Below, in pieces: positions 1 through 6,597 of a stretch of DNA of 10,397 bases. Below the pieces are notes generated by a model. That model ran no database searches, had not been told where the DNA came from, and saw nothing but the letters and a program-made list of their open reading frames with translations. Location of the stretch: positions 1 through 10,397 of the forward strand of contig JALNYB010000043.1 of the NCBI GenBank assembly GCA_023230065.1. Reading direction: 5' to 3'. The first letter of the stretch is position 1. Every line of letters begins with the position of its first letter. The DNA is from Candidatus Methanomethylophilaceae archaeon. Its GTDB lineage: Archaea > Thermoplasmatota > Thermoplasmata > Methanomassiliicoccales > Methanomethylophilaceae. The position numbers and the translations under genes are program-made.

Positions 1-48
1 GACCGGCATGGGACACATAAGTCCCTTACAATCTAGAACGTCTGTCAC
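1..48 (-). CDS. TusA/SirA-family sulfur-carrier protein, N-terminal fragment
   Basis: Only the first 16 codons of this leftward gene are in the window; the rest lies beyond the left edge. The translation from a GTG at 48 is VTDVLDCKGLMCPMPV (first residue read as Met). This matches the N-terminal signature of the TusA/SirA/YeeD family: a short beta strand, D-x-(K/R)-G-L, then C-P-x-P. The family Cys (residue 12 here) carries a persulfide for tRNA thiolation, molybdopterin or other sulfur transfer; the specific role cannot be told from a fragment. An in-frame TAA at 66-64 and a TATA-like box on this strand at about 89-82 put the transcript start near 58. The GTG with a very short leader is therefore the sensible start. 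No strong ribosome binding site is seen. The family call is firm for such a short piece because the motif is compact and correctly placed. Confidence 0.75.
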   Translation of the reverse strand, partial: MTDVLDCKGLMCPMPV

Positions 49-81
49 TTTGTAATACCCGATTTAATACCGATCTGTTCC

Positions 82-89
82 AATATAAA
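82..89 (-). promoter_or_regulatory. TATA-like box of the TusA-family gene
   Basis: On the minus strand this reads TTTATATT, close to the archaeal TATA consensus. It sits about 35-40 bases before the GTG at 48, which would give a leader of roughly 10 bases. The assignment rests on sequence and spacing only. Confidence 0.45.
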
Positions 90-251
90 CGTTTCCGATT
101 TATTATTCGAAAAACATATCAAAAATACCAAATTGTATGATTTTATATCTTCTATCTGATTTAAATGATTCAAGTTTCATCATAACAGTATAAGCCTTAC
201 AAAATATTTCTTTCACGTTAAATTAAAATACAGACCATCATTCCATATTAC

Positions 252-260
252 AAGGAAGTG
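252..260 (+). promoter_or_regulatory. Ribosome binding site that selects a TTG start
   Basis: AAGGAAGTG resembles the archaeal Shine-Dalgarno GGAGGTG. It lies 7 bases before the TTG at 268, whereas the next in-frame ATG is 20 codons further on at 328, inside the first membrane helix. This favours the TTG as the true start. Confidence 0.6.
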
Positions 261-267
261 CTCCAAG

Positions 268-1392
268 TTGAATGATGTAAAAAACACACTCACGAGAGCA
301 TCGCCTGTTCCAAGTGAAAAGATCTTGATGTATCTTATGGGACTTCTATTCTTGATCTCTGGTATATATGGATTCTATCAATATTCTGAAGGCAGAAATG
401 ATGGAACTGCTATTGAAGGCCTGCTGATTTTACTGATATCTTTGAGAATAATGAGTGGCGATACACCATTCGGAACATTCCGTCGTTCCATCTACCTTTC
501 GATACTTGGCTCTGTAGGAATAATCGTGAGCGTATTCGATTTGCTTTTACCATATATCTTCATAGATCTGATGCAGGCAATAACGGTGATCATACTTGCA
601 ATCTATACTGCAATGTGTTTAACGTGGGCAATAAAAGGTCGTGAGAATAATGGACCGACCGTGAGAATATTATGTGTGATATTTGGTTTATTGATGCTTT
701 TGACGATCTTCCTTATAATGGGATTTTTTGAATTCGGAGATCGTCTTCCATACGCGACCATAATCACCGCCATGGGCCTGACCATGACAGCGATGGCATA
801 TACCAGGACGAATTTCCAAACTCACGAGGAAACCGAATTTCCTATAGCGTCTCTAACCCTGCTCTTTACAGGAATAATAATGCTATGTAATGTTTTTGCA
901 ATGATCCTTATGACCGTAGAAGGTGCAGAAATGTCGATAAGAGGAACAATGGCCGTATTCCTCATAATATTGGCATTACGGTTAATATCCGAAGGAGATA
1001 CGCCATTAGGAAAAATACAGAAATCCAATTTTGTCATAATTATCGGCATAATATGCATGATCATAAGCATGGTTGCTGTGATCATACCTTCAGACATCTT
1101 GGACGATACGATGTCCTATGCCCTTGGTATCTTGAATCTGATAGAGGGAGCCCACCTGATGAAGATGATAATGGAAAACAACAAAGATGTGAAACAAATC
1201 AAATTCAGAACGAGTGTCAGCGGAATGATAATGATCATCTTCGGAATCAGCGCCCTATTGCCGAGCATGTTCACAGAAACTTTCACGCTTTTAACAACTG
1301 CATTGATGTCGATCACTATGATATCTCTTGGAGTCACGGTCTTTACTTTTAAACTCTCAGAAATAAAGAAATTTAATTTGAATTGCACATGA
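268..1392 (+). CDS. Polytopic membrane protein with internal duplication, function unknown
   Basis: This is a 374-residue very hydrophobic protein with about 10-12 predicted membrane helices. It starts at a TTG with a good ribosome binding site. It consists of two related halves, about residues 15-185 and 190-365. The clearest shared motif is LRIMSGDTPFG (59-69) against LRLISEGDTPLG (237-248). Each copy is followed by a short basic stretch, a long hydrophobic helix and a Leu/Ile-Pro break at about 94-95 and 273-274. The offset is about 179 residues. The glycine-rich helices are loosely like HdeD/DUF308-type membrane proteins, but I cannot assign a family with confidence. There is no catalytic motif, signal peptide or large loop. 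It appears to be a single-gene unit between two AT-rich gaps; no neighbour in the same direction is close enough to be clearly cotranscribed. Confidence 0.8.
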   Translation: MNDVKNTLTRASPVPSEKILMYLMGLLFLISGIYGFYQYSEGRNDGTAIEGLLILLISLRIMSGDTPFGTFRRSIYLSILGSVGIIVSVFDLLLPYIFIDLMQAITVIILAIYTAMCLTWAIKGRENNGPTVRILCVIFGLLMLLTIFLIMGFFEFGDRLPYATIITAMGLTMTAMAYTRTNFQTHEETEFPIASLTLLFTGIIMLCNVFAMILMTVEGAEMSIRGTMAVFLIILALRLISEGDTPLGKIQKSNFVIIIGIICMIISMVAVIIPSDILDDTMSYALGILNLIEGAHLMKMIMENNKDVKQIKFRTSVSGMIMIIFGISALLPSMFTETFTLLTTALMSITMISLGVTVFTFKLSEIKKFNLNCT

Positions 1393-1582
1393 TATCTGCG
1401 GTGCGGTTGAAATGAATTTTTAATCCGATCCTTCACTTATTTATTCAACATCAAAACATTCTGATTTCAAATAATTCAACAAATAATATCATAACTACCA
1501 TAAAATCAAAGCCCTTCTCAGAATGATGTCATATAACTAAGGAATTCGATATTTGTTAATACCATAGATTTCATTCAGCCGT
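1393..1582. other. AT-rich intergenic region upstream of crcB
   Basis: This 190-base gap contains a short T run at 1417-1421 that could help end the preceding transcript. A TATA-like stretch TCATATAAC lies near 1529-1537, about 45-55 bases before the crcB ATG. The octamer ATTCAACA occurs twice, starting near 1442 and 1477. No fluoride-riboswitch-like fold is recognisable, and no small ORF stands out. Confidence 0.5.
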
Positions 1583-1957
1583 ATGGATTGGGATACGGCC
1601 GTCATAATAATTTTAGTGGCGGCAGGCGGTGCGATAGGCGCAGTACTCAGGTACTCTGTCGGTCATCTTGTTGATTCCAGTACATTTCCATGGTCCACTT
1701 TCGTTGTAAATTTCATTGGTTGTACCTTGATTGCTTTGATATTCTTCTCATATGGACATGCAATGCCTGAATTGGTCAGATACTTCCTGTTCATAGGAAT
1801 ATTCGGGGCATTCACCACTATGTCAACGTTCACACTGGAAACAGTAACATTATTCTCAGACGGCCAATTATCAACGGCATTTCTGAATTGGTTCATGAAT
1901 GCAGGCGTATGTCTATTCGGTGCCTTCGCTGGAAGATATATAGCGTTGTTATTCTAA
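1583..1957 (+). CDS. crcB: Fluoride-specific ion channel CrcB/Fluc
   Basis: This 124-residue inner membrane protein has four predicted helices, the standard size of a dual-topology Fluc subunit that dimerises into a two-pore channel exporting F-. Diagnostic motifs are GGAIGAVLRY (15-24), the pore Asn in VVNFIGC (N43) and the break motif GAFTTMSTF (75-83). The family usually reads TTFSTF there; the first of the two 'Phe-box' residues is Met80, while Phe83 is kept. R23 of the N-terminal GxxxR motif is present. The ATG at 1583 gives the standard N terminus, although no Shine-Dalgarno sequence precedes it, so a short leader is possible. The stop is only five bases from the stop of the opposing PhoU/TrkA-C gene. 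Only one crcB copy is visible, so a homodimer is expected. Identification is secure; fluoride resistance follows from the family. Confidence 0.95.
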   Translation: MDWDTAVIIILVAAGGAIGAVLRYSVGHLVDSSTFPWSTFVVNFIGCTLIALIFFSYGHAMPELVRYFLFIGIFGAFTTMSTFTLETVTLFSDGQLSTAFLNWFMNAGVCLFGAFAGRYIALLF

Positions 1958-1962
1958 TGTTA

Positions 1963-2538
1963 TCAGAATTCTGTTTCCGTACCGTCAGCCAGATCCTTGA
2001 AGTAACCGACACCTTCCTCAGGCCCTTTGGCAATGAGAACGTCTCCCTCTTCAATCTGCGTTCCCCTTCCGGGACCGAAGATGTATGTTCTATCGCGCTT
2101 GATAGCTATAACGAACATCCCGCTGATGGTGCTCAAACGTATGTCTCCGAACGTGCGTCCCTTCATGATAGAATTCTGTGCCACCTTTGCAACAGATATC
2201 GTCGTCTCCGATTCTTTGATGGACATCGCTATGACCGGATGCTCTCCTAATCCTCTTAGGACGACATCTGCAATAGATTTTGCCGCTTCTGCAATGTACA
2301 TGATAGAAGTCTGAAGTTTGGTTATGACTACTACCTTGGCGACCTCCTCTGGATTACTCTTTCCGAGATCTACGGTAGCGTCTTGAATCTTGGAAGAAAG
2401 ATCTTCCATCGTCCCTGACAAAAAGATGACTTCTTCCGCTATCTCCATGTTATTATAAAGCAAAGATGAATACGCAAGATCTACCATGAACTCTGAAGTA
2501 TCCTTCAGTTCTAGAAGCATCACTTCCAATGCCTTCAT
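1963..2538 (-). CDS. PhoU-like/TrkA-C (RCK_C) domain protein, second of a pair
   Basis: This 191-residue soluble protein has no membrane helix. Residues 1-95 form a helical PhoU-like segment with the signature LKDTSEFMVDLAYSSLLYN (11-29). Residues 105-187 form a TrkA-C/RCK_C regulatory domain, with the characteristic edge GTQIEEGDVLIAKGPEEGV (159-177). It is a paralogue of the gene immediately upstream, with near-identical layout and the shared core (M/L)xLAYxSLxYN. Domains of this kind bind small ligands and gate K+ or divalent-cation transporters; no pore or Rossmann NAD-binding (TrkA-N) domain is present, so it must act on a partner. Its ATG overlaps the upstream TGA (ATGA), and a strong ribosome binding site lies inside the upstream gene, so translation is probably coupled. 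It lacks the acidic tail of its neighbour. Confidence 0.85.
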   Translation of the reverse strand: MKALEVMLLELKDTSEFMVDLAYSSLLYNNMEIAEEVIFLSGTMEDLSSKIQDATVDLGKSNPEEVAKVVVITKLQTSIMYIAEAAKSIADVVLRGLGEHPVIAMSIKESETTISVAKVAQNSIMKGRTFGDIRLSTISGMFVIAIKRDRTYIFGPGRGTQIEEGDVLIAKGPEEGVGYFKDLADGTETEF

Positions 2539-3224
2539 TCATCTTCCTCCTCTTCGTCTTCGAAATTGATCGCTTCGTCCGACAGCTCTTCGGGCTCATC
2601 ATCGGGCTCAGGGAACTCCCAAGGCATCTTACCATTGGCGAAATCCACTAAACGGGAATACCCATCTTCTGTTCCACGAACGATTATGTCATCGCCTGCA
2701 CGGATCTTGGTCTTATCTTCGGGATCGTATGTCCATCCCTGACGGTTCTTGATCGCGATGATCTTACATCCTGTGCAAGCCTCAACCGCGAGCTGATCCA
2801 AAGTGTATCCAACCATTTCAGACTTGGGGCTGATCTTTGTTGCACGGATCTTTTCATCCGATTCGTGAAGCATATCTGATAAATAAGGACGTTTTTCCAA
2901 CGGAACATCAAGAAGATCTACGATATCTGCCGCTGCATCCGATATTCTGTCGGCAGCAGAAGCTACCTGAAGTAATCCTGAAAGCTGTTTTGCATCCTCT
3001 TTTGTCCTTGAGGACATCAACACTTTGAAACGAATGGCGAATTTTAGATTGTTCATTTCCTCTTCCAGATCGTGGACCTTCTCTGCCATATCCTCACTGT
3101 TGTACATCAGTGAAGCATACGCTAGGTCTACTATGACCTCTGAGGAATCTTTCATTTCTGTCAAAAGCTCACGAACACTCATCTCTACATGATCTAAGTT
3201 CGTATAGTCATCAGAGTCACTCAT
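2535..3224 (-). CDS. PhoU-like/TrkA-C (RCK_C) domain protein with acidic tail, first of a pair
   Basis: This 229-residue soluble protein has a PhoU-like helical region at about 12-105 (signature MKDSSEVIVDLAYASLMYN, 24-42). A TrkA-C/RCK_C domain follows at about 125-200, with IIAIKNRQGW (155-164) and TKIRAGDDIIVRGTEDG (172-188). A highly acidic tail runs from 203 to 229. It has no membrane segment and no TrkA-N nucleotide-binding fold. Together with its paralogue downstream it probably forms a heteromeric ligand-sensing module. The divergent MgtE-type transporter 195 bases away is the obvious candidate partner; that link is inferred from position and from the absence of regulatory domains in the transporter. 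The start at 3224 is preceded by a G-rich AGGGGGG ribosome binding site. The acidic tail is unusual for the family and doubles as the translation signal for the next gene. Confidence 0.85.
   Translation of the reverse strand: MSDSDDYTNLDHVEMSVRELLTEMKDSSEVIVDLAYASLMYNSEDMAEKVHDLEEEMNNLKFAIRFKVLMSSRTKEDAKQLSGLLQVASAADRISDAAADIVDLLDVPLEKRPYLSDMLHESDEKIRATKISPKSEMVGYTLDQLAVEACTGCKIIAIKNRQGWTYDPEDKTKIRAGDDIIVRGTEDGYSRLVDFANGKMPWEFPEPDDEPEELSDEAINFEDEEEEDE
2546..2552 (-). promoter_or_regulatory. Shine-Dalgarno GAGGAGG embedded in upstream acidic tail
   Basis: On the minus strand GAGGAGG ends 7 bases before the ATG at 2538. The same bases encode Glu codons of the acidic C terminus of the upstream protein, so one stretch serves both as coding sequence and as the ribosome binding site for the second gene. 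Confidence 0.75.
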
Positions 3225-3419
3225 ATTGAGCCCCCCTGAACCAAACCGGACTGCCTATTACTGCCTTCCGGGTCATCTGAGTTGATCGACAATTTCGGTC
3301 ACCTTTAGTTAAACATCCAAAAAATCAAACGCAGTCTACCTATATTTAAGATTTGGCAACTTTAATAAATATGATTAAAGACTGTCGAGGTACGATTAAC
3401 GATGTCATGAGGTGATTTT
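3225..3419. promoter_or_regulatory. Divergent promoter region between the PhoU/TrkA-C pair and mgtE
   Basis: A TATA-like box TATATTTAAG at 3341-3350 reads as CTTAAATATA on the other strand and could serve the leftward genes, giving them a leader of about 95 bases. A second AT-rich box, TTTAATAAAT at 3361-3370, fits the rightward gene, giving a leader of about 30 bases. The leftward leader holds a CCGGA/TCCGG inverted repeat at 3246-3250 and 3267-3271. Within it the heptamer ACTGCCT occurs twice, at 3250-3256 and 3260-3266, exactly 10 bases apart. These could be an operator or an RNA hairpin. Which it is cannot be decided from one sequence. Confidence 0.45.
3409..3416 (+). promoter_or_regulatory. 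Shine-Dalgarno GAGGTGAT for a TTG start
   Basis: Eight bases match the archaeal GGAGGTGATC consensus, three bases before the TTG at 3420. The in-frame ATG at 3402 is followed by a stop at its third codon, so the TTG is the best start for the transporter. Confidence 0.65.
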
Positions 3420-4673
3420 TTGGTTTCGCACGCGGTAAAAAGCTTCTTCATTAAGAACAAAATTGTGTTCGTAATGGGCTTAACCGCTCTCGTTATCGCA
3501 GGAACCGCAGATCTTTTTGCCGGACTTCTCCTCAACAACATGGAGGACTACCTAGTCGCTGTCCCAGGAATGATGATACTGATCTATTCGGCCATTGGTA
3601 TGCGCGGTAACATATTCGGTGCTATGGGAAGCCGCATAGGAACTGCTATGCACATGGGTACATTCCAGATGAACTTCAAAAAAGGTGGAGTTCTGAAAGC
3701 CAATGTAGAATCCGCGATATCCCTGACCTTATGTTTATCAGTCGCCATGGGCATAACGACGTGGGCCGTAGCACTATTGTTCTTTGACGGGACCAAGAGC
3801 GTATTCGATTTCATATTCATCTCGACTTTTGGTGGATTGCTGGCAGGATTCATCGTTATGATGTTCAATATACTCATCGCCAAGGAAGGATACAAAAGAG
3901 ATTGGGATGTTGATAACATCACAGCGCCTCTAATCGCAGCGATAGGAGATATCGTCACCATGCCGATGATATTCTTGGCCACATGGCTTTTCTTCACCAT
4001 AGGCAACGATACTAGCGGAGAACTGATAATAACAATCCTGGCACTTGTTCTTGTCGCCATCACCGTGATCTACTCTGCACGCGTGATAACTCAGGCTGTG
4101 AATAAAAGAGACTTCTCAGGAGAAGCGAAAAGAATCGTCATCCAATCCCTGCCTGTATTGCTCTTCTGTCTCATATTCGAGATCGGAGCAGGCATAATCA
4201 TAGAGAATGAAGAAAAACAACTCATCACATACGCCGTCCTGTTGATTATGATGCCGGCTTTCCTCAACGAAGGAAATGCACTTTCAGGAATGTTGACATC
4301 CAGGTTGTCATCCATGATCCATCTCGGTACCATGAAGACAAAGGCTTCTCCGCCTAAAGAAGCTCTTGAGAATTTCTGCATAATGTACATATGCGCAATG
4401 ATCACATTTACTTACATCGGAATGATCGCGTATATTGCAACACTGATCACAACAGGCGGATCCGTGGACATAGGCCTTGTAGAAACACTGGCGATAATCC
4501 TGATCGCCGGTGCACTCGCAACGACTATCTTAAACTTCCTTTCATATTATATCGCAGTTCTGGCAACAAAATTCGGTCTTGACCCCGATGATCATTGTAT
4601 TCCTATCACTTCTTCTGTGATGGACCTTGCGGGATCGTTCGTTATGGTCTTGGTCATCATGCTGTTCATCTAA
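3420..4673 (+). CDS. mgtE: MgtE/SLC41-type divalent cation (Mg2+) transporter, two membrane domains
   Basis: This 417-residue polytopic membrane protein is made of two tandem MgtE integral membrane domains, as in archaeal and eukaryotic SLC41-like members. The repeat is clear: RGNIFGAMGSRIGTAMHMGT (62-81) corresponds to NEGNALSGMLTSRLSSMIHLGT at 283-304. DVDNITAPLIAAIGD (163-177) corresponds to DPDDHCIPITSSVMD (388-402); the acidic residues in these segments are the expected cation-pathway positions. The family moves Mg2+ and sometimes other divalent ions across the cytoplasmic membrane. The N-domain and CBS domains that gate bacterial MgtE are absent. Regulation may therefore come from other proteins, and the divergent PhoU/TrkA-C pair is the natural candidate (inference). 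The TTG start gives a short N-terminal segment before the first helix. Substrate preference is from family knowledge only. Confidence 0.88.
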   Translation: MVSHAVKSFFIKNKIVFVMGLTALVIAGTADLFAGLLLNNMEDYLVAVPGMMILIYSAIGMRGNIFGAMGSRIGTAMHMGTFQMNFKKGGVLKANVESAISLTLCLSVAMGITTWAVALLFFDGTKSVFDFIFISTFGGLLAGFIVMMFNILIAKEGYKRDWDVDNITAPLIAAIGDIVTMPMIFLATWLFFTIGNDTSGELIITILALVLVAITVIYSARVITQAVNKRDFSGEAKRIVIQSLPVLLFCLIFEIGAGIIIENEEKQLITYAVLLIMMPAFLNEGNALSGMLTSRLSSMIHLGTMKTKASPPKEALENFCIMYICAMITFTYIGMIAYIATLITTGGSVDIGLVETLAIILIAGALATTILNFLSYYIAVLATKFGLDPDDHCIPITSSVMDLAGSFVMVLVIMLFI

Positions 4674-4677
4674 AAAG

Positions 4678-4684
4678 TTTATAT
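4678..4684 (+). promoter_or_regulatory. TATA box of the purP operon
   Basis: TTTATAT follows an A-rich BRE-like stretch right after the mgtE stop. It lies about 35-41 bases before the purP ATG. The expected start of transcription is near 4705-4710, just before the ribosome binding site GAGGT at 4708-4712. This suggests that purP and the two following genes are transcribed separately from mgtE. Confidence 0.6.
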
Positions 4685-4718
4685 CAAGCGTAATACTACG
4701 TATCGTTGAGGTTAACCG

Positions 4719-5876
4719 ATGATAAGCAGAGATGAGGTATTGGCGAATCTTGAGAAATACGATCTCAAGAATGCCAAAATAGGAGTCACAGCATCACACT
4801 CTGCCCTAGACACATGCGATGGAGCCGTTTCAGAAGGCTTCCATACAGTCGCTGTATGCCAGAAGGGAAGAGAGAAAACATTTGCGAATTATTTCAGGTC
4901 CCAAAGAGACCCTACAGGTAAAATTGTCCGCGGAGTCGTGGATGAACCCATGGTCCTTAACAAGTTTGCAGATATCATGCAACCTAAGATACAGACGGAT
5001 CTCATGAACAATAATGTTCTTTTCGTTCCGAACAGATCATTTGTAGCATACAACGGTATCGATGCCGTAGAAAACGATTTTAAAGTCCCTATGGTAGGAA
5101 GCAGGAATCTTCTCAGATCCGAAGAAAGAGGAGATGAAAGAGATTACTATTGGCTTCTTGAAAAAGCAGGTATGCCATTTCCAAAGAAAGTAGAAAAACC
5201 TGAGGATATAGACGGCCTCACTATTATCAAGGTACATCACAAAGTTAAGAAACTCGAAAGAGGATTCTTCACAGCAAAAGATTACGATCAGTTTGTGGAA
5301 AAATCCACAGAACTTATCCAGCAAGGAGTTATCGATGCTAATTTCGTCAAACATGCAAGAATGGAGCAGTACATCATCGGACCTGTATTCAACCTTGATT
5401 TCTTCCGCTCACCTCTTGAAGAGAAAGGAGAACAACTTGAGCTTCTCGGTGTAGATTGGAGATTCGAGAGCTCACTTGATGGATATTGCAGACTCCCTGG
5501 AAAACAACAAGTCGAACTCGAAGAAGACGGTATAATTCCCGAATATACAGTCTGTGGACACAATTCCGCAACATTGAGGGAATCTTTACTGGATAAAGCA
5601 TTCGAAATGGCTGAACAATACATCACGGCCACAAAAAAATATTACGACCCTGGTATCATCGGACCATTCTGTCTGCAAACCTGTGTAGATAAAGACTTGA
5701 ATTTCTACATCTACGATGTTGCCCCGCGTATCGGCGGAGGAACGAACGTTCATATGTCAGTCGGTCACCCCTATGGAAATTGCCTCTGGAGACAGGAAAT
5801 GAGCACTGGAAGAAGACTTTCCATGGAGATCAGAAGAGCTATCGAACAAGAACGTGTAGATGAGATTATTACATGA
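4719..5876 (+). CDS. purP: 5-formaminoimidazole-4-carboxamide ribotide (FAICAR) synthetase PurP
   Basis: This 385-residue ATP-grasp enzyme of archaeal purine synthesis makes FAICAR from AICAR, formate and ATP, replacing the folate-dependent PurH transformylase step. The N-terminal domain has ASHSALDTCDGA (25-36) and VCQKGREKTF (46-55), which belong to the AICAR-binding part of the family. The central and C-terminal ATP-grasp parts show GPVFNLDFFRSPL (221-233), GHNSATLRESLL (280-291), PGIIGPFCLQ (311-320), DVAPRIGGGTN (333-343) and MSTGRRLSMEI (361-371). Length and start agree with the family; GAGGT lies six bases before the ATG. One oddity is the nucleotide-loop segment at 171-184, KVHHKVKKLERGFF, where a glycine-rich loop would be expected. 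This may mark a PurP paralogue subgroup and leaves some doubt about exact substrate. It is the first gene of a likely operon with the next two genes. Confidence 0.92.
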   Translation: MISRDEVLANLEKYDLKNAKIGVTASHSALDTCDGAVSEGFHTVAVCQKGREKTFANYFRSQRDPTGKIVRGVVDEPMVLNKFADIMQPKIQTDLMNNNVLFVPNRSFVAYNGIDAVENDFKVPMVGSRNLLRSEERGDERDYYWLLEKAGMPFPKKVEKPEDIDGLTIIKVHHKVKKLERGFFTAKDYDQFVEKSTELIQQGVIDANFVKHARMEQYIIGPVFNLDFFRSPLEEKGEQLELLGVDWRFESSLDGYCRLPGKQQVELEEDGIIPEYTVCGHNSATLRESLLDKAFEMAEQYITATKKYYDPGIIGPFCLQTCVDKDLNFYIYDVAPRIGGGTNVHMSVGHPYGNCLWRQEMSTGRRLSMEIRRAIEQERVDEIIT

Positions 5877-5886
5877 AGGCTGAAAT

Positions 5887-6597
5887 ATGAATTCCAAAAA
5901 ATTAATGATAATTCTTGCTATACTCATGATGGCAAGTGTTCCGATCTGTATGGCTGCAGAAGCCTCAGAATCTGATGCATATATATCTTACAACGGCGAC
6001 CCGTATGTCTCATCAGAATTCAAGAACAACGGAAGCGGAACAATTGCCATACCTCTTACGAGCACAGAAACAAAAGATATCCCTATCGAATTGACTGCGA
6101 CGTACAAAGATTCCGGAAAAATCGCAGGAACTACGACTATTACTGTTCCCGCAGCAACATCTGACAATCCAACCGTTAAAGTAACAGCATATATCTCGTT
6201 CAGTATAGGAAGCACAGGAAGTTACAATATAATTATATCATGCAACAACCCAATCTTTACAGGTGGAGATACGAACATTCTTATTAATGTCAGCGAATCC
6301 ATCTGGACCAACTGGACAACATATCTCGCCATAATAATAGTCGTTATCTTAATTGTCATTGCTGTTGTTTACAAAATGCGTACTAATCCCAACATGAAAC
6401 CTCAAACTACATTTAGACAATTGGAACAGTACAAGAACACTGGTACGATGACAGAAGAACAACCTAAAAACACACATTCTTCATCTACAGAAAAAAAGAG
6501 ATATGCTGCACCTTCTGAGAAAAAAACAGAAGAAAAACCAAAGACAATGGAAACTCCAGCAAAAAAGCCTGCAAAGCAATCCTTCTCTGATCTTTAA
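5887..6597 (+). CDS. Secreted, C-terminally anchored membrane protein with Lys/Glu-rich cytoplasmic tail, unknown
   Basis: I do not recognise this 236-residue protein as a named family. A signal peptide covers residues 1 to about 23 (basic MNSKK, hydrophobic core, then CMAAEASES). An exported domain of about 120 residues follows, rich in Thr, Ser, Ile and Asn and beta-sandwich-like (CARDB/Ig-like in feel). It carries possible N-glycosylation sequons at N48, N134 and N142. A single membrane helix spans about 146-162, followed by the basic YKMRT. The tail to 236 is low-complexity, rich in Lys, Glu, Pro and Thr, with PAKK and PAKQ units. Expected topology is outside-in, type I. It starts 10 bases after the purP stop, so cotranscription is likely. 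The TAA at 6595 looks premature: the next 32 codons in the same frame keep the same tail composition, up to TGA at 6694-6696. Confidence 0.75.
   Translation: MNSKKLMIILAILMMASVPICMAAEASESDAYISYNGDPYVSSEFKNNGSGTIAIPLTSTETKDIPIELTATYKDSGKIAGTTTITVPAATSDNPTVKVTAYISFSIGSTGSYNIIISCNNPIFTGGDTNILINVSESIWTNWTTYLAIIIVVILIVIAVVYKMRTNPNMKPQTTFRQLEQYKNTGTMTEEQPKNTHSSSTEKKRYAAPSEKKTEEKPKTMETPAKKPAKQSFSDL

Larger units (their letters stand above)
49..267. other. AT-rich divergent intergenic region
   Basis: This 219-base gap separates the leftward TusA-family gene from the rightward membrane protein. It is strongly AT-rich. It contains the TATA-like box for the left gene and AT-rich candidates around 218-230 for the right gene. 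I see no tRNA, no convincing small ORF and no repeat array in it. Confidence 0.6.

Noticed and set aside
10-25. GGGAC-ACATAA-GTCCC hairpin that could be a terminator
   Set aside because: It lies within the start of the TusA-family coding sequence and has no T run, so it is better explained as coding sequence.
1393-1582. Possible fluoride riboswitch before crcB
   Set aside because: No recognisable conserved bases or stem arrangement of the crcB-motif RNA is present; the region is just AT-rich.
1888-2250. Forward open frame running from crcB into the PhoU/TrkA-C gene
   Set aside because: It overlaps two well-supported genes and its translation has no recognisable features.
3584-4063. Long reverse-strand open frame inside mgtE
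   Set aside because: It is the antisense shadow of a gene with clear duplicated MgtE motifs; its own translation shows no coherent domain or start signal.
5288-5632. Reverse-strand open frame inside purP
   Set aside because: It is Ser/Cys-rich shadow translation opposite conserved PurP motifs.
6595-6597. Pyrrolysine or selenocysteine recoding of the in-frame stop
   Set aside because: The codon is TAA, not TAG or TGA, and no recoding hairpin is visible.
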